Positions 59,601-64,000 of a stretch of 64,000 nt of DNA are shown in pieces. The notes under the pieces are model-generated. The model saw only the letters and a program-made list of their open reading frames with translations. It did no database searches and had not been told where the DNA came from. The DNA comes from Saururus chinensis. Its lineage: Eukaryota > Streptophyta > Magnoliopsida > Piperales > Saururaceae. How positions within the stretch are numbered: the stretch's first letter is position 1; each line of letters starts with the position of its first letter. Both the position numbers and the translations under genes were made by a program. Location: positions 1,296,501 to 1,360,500 of the forward strand of contig CP141146.1 of assembly GCA_035235625.1 (NCBI GenBank). The letters are read 5' to 3'.

Positions 59601-62600
59601 CCATCTATAGGTAGAAAATATACAGAGCCCATGAAGGGCATAAACTTACAGCGCTCTCAACAGAGTATCAAACGTCTGGGCCAAAATATAGCACCAAGAC
59701 CAAATCCCGCAGGATAACACCATGGCTAGACCAGGAAGGATGCTTAGTCGATTACCTATCGACTGACACAAAAACAAAACTTAATCCGTCGAAACCCTCA
59801 GTCTCAAACTCACAACATTATCAAATTAGAGTTACTTACCATTCAAGTTTATATTAGATAACTTATGCATGTACAATTATGCTCGAAACGACTACCATCT
59901 TACATTCTTCAGCCAACAAGGCTAGAAATACACCCGTCCAGAAGTTCTAATCCACAAGGGTAGCATTCTTTACTTAACTCATCCCCCACCCTTACATTTA
60001 CAACCTTACCAATCTCTGCATAATCTTACTTGTTGAACTCGAATTCCATACTCACACTCTTACCATCAAATACTTACAATCTTACATCTTACACAATTTG
60101 CCTAAAAACCAAACTGTCCTCCTCGAACTCCTCAAGTGAAACCCTTAGACCTAAGTCCCATCCTCAAACCCTTACTAATTCCTTACACATTATTCTTTCG
60201 TTACAATTCATATTACGTAGATTATGCATGTACAATCATGTTGTCTACTCTCACTAATTCACAAATTCCCCCTCACGTTAAGAACCTTAAATCTTCCACA
60301 TCCTAACATTGCTCACGCCTTCTGCTCATTTCTCCAATGTGCCACCTGACTCAATCCAAACTAATTTTTCAATCTCATCAAATCCAACCTTCACTTGTCA
60401 ATCTTACGTCCTTCCTTGCCCTACATACAATCACAGTTTCCACGTTATAGCCCACAAAGTACCCCTTTGCCAAACTTACAATCAAACACTTCTACACGTG
60501 CCCAACAATCACATACCACTAGTCCACAATGAAGATCACACACTCTACTCATATACATACAATTCATAGCAACTTACTACGTGCCATTAGTCTTCATTAA
60601 CATACGCACACAATTCACATACATACAACACACTTTTATAGTCAGCATAGTCATACAAAGCATTAAATTATAAACTCCTAGCATGTTACTACACAATCAA
60701 AGCATGCTATAATGAAATTACGAGTTCAAGGTCCCCTACCTCATAATCCACGAGAGTTTGATAGAGAGCAAACGACGATGGCAGTGTTGATAGTGGAATA
60801 GGCGGCCAAAAACATCGCACTGAGATAGTCATTATTGTCCCGAGAATTTTTAGAAATGTTGAAATTAATCTCGATAAGTTAGAATAATTTCACTCAAGGC
60901 AAAAGACTAGGCGCACCAGGGTGACCGAACACAAGGTTGTGCTCTTAGGGATGGCAAAAGTGACCACAAAATAGGAGGTGACTAATTGGAGGTTGCGTAC
61001 TCACAAACATAAGGGATGCATATGAGGGCTTTAACAGCCAAATTGCCTAATGATGGAATCGTTCACTCATCAAACCCCGCCAAGGCAGTGCCTTTAACAT
61101 AGACTACACACGATACACAAGTGTGAGCGAAAAAAGGGGACCCTAGGGGAGGATAGGCTATCGGTGGTCAAACGCGGAAGAGGTGTGGTTCGCCAGTGGC
61201 GGTTGCCCAAACAAAAGTTGAGGGCACTAAGGGTTGGAGAAAGTGGTCAACAAAGGTGGTGTCATTTCTAAACGCTTACCCACAATCACATCGTCGTACA
61301 GACAATCGTGCATCAAGCATGGCTTACGGTGGAAGATATGGTACAACATTGATCGAGCCTTCGATGGTTGAGTCTAATGGCTGACAATATTACTTCCCCT
61401 TGGATTAATCAAAATTTGGGAACTCTTTTCCATAAGTTTCTGGGTTGTGAATAATAAAAGTGGGGGTCAAAGCTGGAATCGGGCCAGAATTATTGGCCCT
61501 TGGTGTCACTGGGTCGGGGCAAAGCCCACGTTGGTAGGACATACAGCCCAAACCTATGCAACCTCACGCGGGACACCAGGTTGGCCTTAGGCTGGGGTGG
61601 GTCACTCGATAGCGGTCAGAGGCATACCCCCGAAATTTAGGGGCATTTGGTGTGTGCAGAAGACGTGCAAAGGAGGCCGAGAGCTGCGACCCTTCATCAT
61701 TATTGGGTTAAGCTGATCCGCAGTTGTTTGCTAGCCAATGCCGGGCAGCAGAACACCTGGTCAAAGAGACCCAATTTAACTGGGGCGATAGTATACCGAA
61801 TTGGGGAGCAGACATGTGTTGCCAGGCCACAAGCGGCTAGATGGGGCCAGGGGCCGAACTTGGAGGACGGCGGCAACCCGATGTTGTCCGACGACAGAAA
61901 ATGAATGCCATGATCTAAAACTTACTTTGATGTAGGTTTTCCAATCAAATTAATCGGAATCGATCGAGGCAAGGAAGGCCAAACCTCGATACCTTGCTAT
62001 CGTCGGTTCGAGGCAACAATCTGGAGGCCGATCAATGAGCAGCAGCCAGTAGTGAAAACAAACGACAAAATCAACTAAATGGGGGAATTTCTGCCAGAAT
62101 CAAAATGGGGCGACAGAGATTTCAGGGAAGGCAATGATTTGGGCCGAAGGTGGCCTTGTCATCGTTGGTTTGCAGTAGGCTGAAGGTGGTGGCCGACAGG
62201 GAAAGCAATTGATAGAACAAAAATCTACGGACGGGGAAATTTTTTGTCCAGATCGGCATAGGGCAGAGGTGGCTGAGGGAGGCGACCAAGGCGATAGGCT
62301 TGCCATCACCGGACTGGGCAAAGGCCAATCGGTGGCGGCAGGCCACTGGTGGTACAACCAGTATGGCTGCAACAAACAGACACATAAAATAAATGGGCGG
62401 TGGACTATTTACCTCACGGTGGTGAAGTAGGGGCAGGGAGGCTGGGACGGAGGTGGTTGGAGTTCACACTAACTAGGACGGAGTTGTGGCGGTGGTCTGG
62501 ATGTCATGCAACCGCTGGTGGTGGCGAATTGGGGCAAAACGGCAATTCACAAACCGAAATGGGGAGGAAGGAAAAGAGCGGTGGCGGGTGGCGGGGAGGT

Positions 62601-64000
62601 CGGGACGGAGGTGTCTAGAGGTAGTCATGGCTGAGGCGAAGCCGTGGCCGGTGAGCTGGCGGCCATGTAGGAGGAGACGACAGCAGATTGGGCGGATATT
62701 TTCAAAAAATGGTGTTACAGGCCGAAACCGGATAGAGGGATGAAGAGGCGATGGTGGTCGGTGGAGCCAGGCCAGGGAGGCAGTGACAACATCACAGGGC
62801 CAAGGTCGACTGGACGGAAGCCGACTTCGGCGCTTGCTCCAGCCAAACAAAGTGAAGGGAGCTCCCCTTCGTTGTTCACGGGTTGGGTGCGTTGAGGCCT
62901 GCCCGATCTGACCCTTATTAAATCTTTTATTTTAATTTTTTTTCCTACTCTTTCTTTATTCCTGTTTTTATTCTCCCGCGTCTCGTCTGATTTTCATGCC
63001 AAAAAATTTTTGTGATGCGTTGAGGCCCACGACCTATGACTAAACACCACTCCCGACTCTTACAGTCACAAATATTAAAAATGCAGATACGCCGAAGCGT
63101 CAAATTTCTTCATCGAAAATACGAGCAGAAAACTATATAATATTACATAGAATTGCATAAAATGACAGAAAAATACATGAAAGTTATAAAAAAATCAGGG
63201 ATGTTACAGTTTAAGCATGCATGTTTTGCCTTATGAGCCTATATCAAAACATTGGTAATGCGTTTAGAAAATGCATGAACACACACATGTGGGGAATTTA
63301 CTATGAAATCATGGTTATTTATGATTCGATTATGATGCATGTGGGGACTGATGGGAGCACGTTTCATGTGTTGGAACTCACATAGATCTTGCTCACGGAT
63401 GTATCATGATTTTATGCATCATGGAATGGACTTCATGAATGTGGTTTTACCGATGTTTAGTCGTGATTGATTAATTATATGCAATGATGTGAGATTGTGT
63501 GTTAGACTAATCGATCGTTGACTTAATCAGAACTTGGTTGGCCCGAAAGGACATGATTTTGATTTGAGTTCCTATGTGGAATATGTATATTCCCCGGGTT
63601 GAATCAATTTGAATTGTTAATGCGGTTGAAATTTATTTTATTGAGACAGTCAAACCTGGACCTTGAGAATCCAGAGTAGTATGCCTTTGTACACTAGCTA
63701 CCACGTGTTCTAGGTTTCCTCTGAGGAAATCGGATTCTCCCTGCCGTTGAGATGTCCAAAGTGAATACACTGCTCTAGTTAATGTTGACATAAAAAAATT
63801 TAAAATTCAAATGCAAAGAGTTCGGAGCTTGACTAGCTCTGGATGAGACCAAAATTTCAAAATGGACAAAGTCCAAAAGAAAAAAAAAATTCTAATGCTA
63901 CACACATAGGAATGCAATAAAAAAAATCAAAATTCGAAGGCCAAGATTTCAGAGCTTGACTAGCTCTGAATGAGACCAAATCTTCAAAATAGACAAAGAT
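56659..64000 (+). mobile_element. Family B solo-LTR-like element, copy 4, interrupted and cut by the window edge
   Basis: Starts TGTGAGATCCACG and follows copy 2 closely in its first 250 bp. TATA (TATAAAAAG, 57064-57072), donor-like AGAG/GTGAGT (57164) and GAGAG/GTAATGG (57459) are kept. A GATCGATCGG palindrome block lies at 57755-57830. The element is broken at 58280 by family A copy 2 and resumes at 63209 with GTTTA. From 63215 it matches the mid-part of copies 1 and 3, for example GTTGGCCCGAAAGGACATG at about 63536 and TACCACGTGTTCTAGG at about 63699. The 3' end is outside the window. Confidence 0.8.
58281..63208 (-). mobile_element. Family A solo-LTR-like element, copy 2 (4,928 bp), nested in family B copy 4
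   Basis: On the minus strand it starts TGTAACATCCCTGATTTTT (63208) and ends CTCGTACGTGACA (58281). It is flanked by a perfect 5-bp duplication GTTTA (58276-58280 and 63209-63213), so the edges are certain. It matches copy 1 throughout at moderate identity, for example the GGAGCTTATTA region (59.33 kb against 42.0 kb) and the TTGCCCACTTAGG/CCAAGAGTGGC repeats (59.48-59.64 kb against 41.6-41.7 kb). No gag-pol frames. The high-GC half lies at 61.1-62.9 kb. Confidence 0.88.

Overview
This is a piece of a plant nuclear genome. Genes are split by introns with plant-type splice sites, the spacers are AT-rich, and roughly a third of the window is retroelement-type sequence; every recognised protein is eukaryotic with land-plant relatives. 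The protein variants look like a flowering plant, perhaps a non-grass monocot, but that is a guess. No organellar, bacterial or viral genes were seen.

Five real protein-coding genes are supported. From left to right they are: the first coding exon of an ABHD17-type alpha/beta hydrolase (minus, runs off the left edge); a TOM1-LIKE (TOL1-type) VHS/GAT ubiquitin-sorting protein (minus, three coding exons, 394 aa); the spliceosomal factor PRP38 (minus, six exons, 379 aa); a plastid-targeted atypical short-chain dehydrogenase of the At1g32220 type (plus, seven exons, 309 aa, two introns that appear to be GC-AG); and an SMN-like protein with the Gemin2-binding motif (minus, three exons, 256 aa). 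All exon models keep frame across every junction. A broken tetraspanin gene lies near 45.7-46.2 kb. A possible spliced minus-strand locus at 22-23.2 kb could not be identified.

The rest is repeats. The main find is a set of six large, gag-pol-free elements with TG...CA ends and 5-bp target duplications, so they look like giant solo LTRs. Family A (about 4.8-4.9 kb) has copies at 38.2-43.0 kb (plus) and 58.3-63.2 kb (minus). Family B (about 3.0-3.5 kb) has copies at 10.6-13.6 kb, 47.8-54.6 kb (split by another family B copy at 48.1-51.6 kb), and 56.7 kb to beyond the right edge (split by the second family A copy). All four family B copies share a promoter-like block about 0.4 kb from the 5' end, followed by two conserved splice-donor-like sites.

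Other repeats are: two long-TIR elements at 23.5-25.0 and 37.5-43.6 kb, the second with family A nested in its GA-rich core; a 0.9 kb near-perfect foldback at 15.5-16.4 kb; a 0.55 kb foldback with an inner hairpin in the TOL1 intron; a 105-bp Stowaway-type MITE in the dehydrogenase gene; a small hairpin MITE family at 3.7, 25.6 and 25.9 kb; and long TA and GA microsatellites.

The genes do not form a pathway. PRP38 and the SMN-like protein both serve splicing (tri-snRNP activation and snRNP assembly), but 14 kb and an unrelated gene separate them, so this is probably chance.
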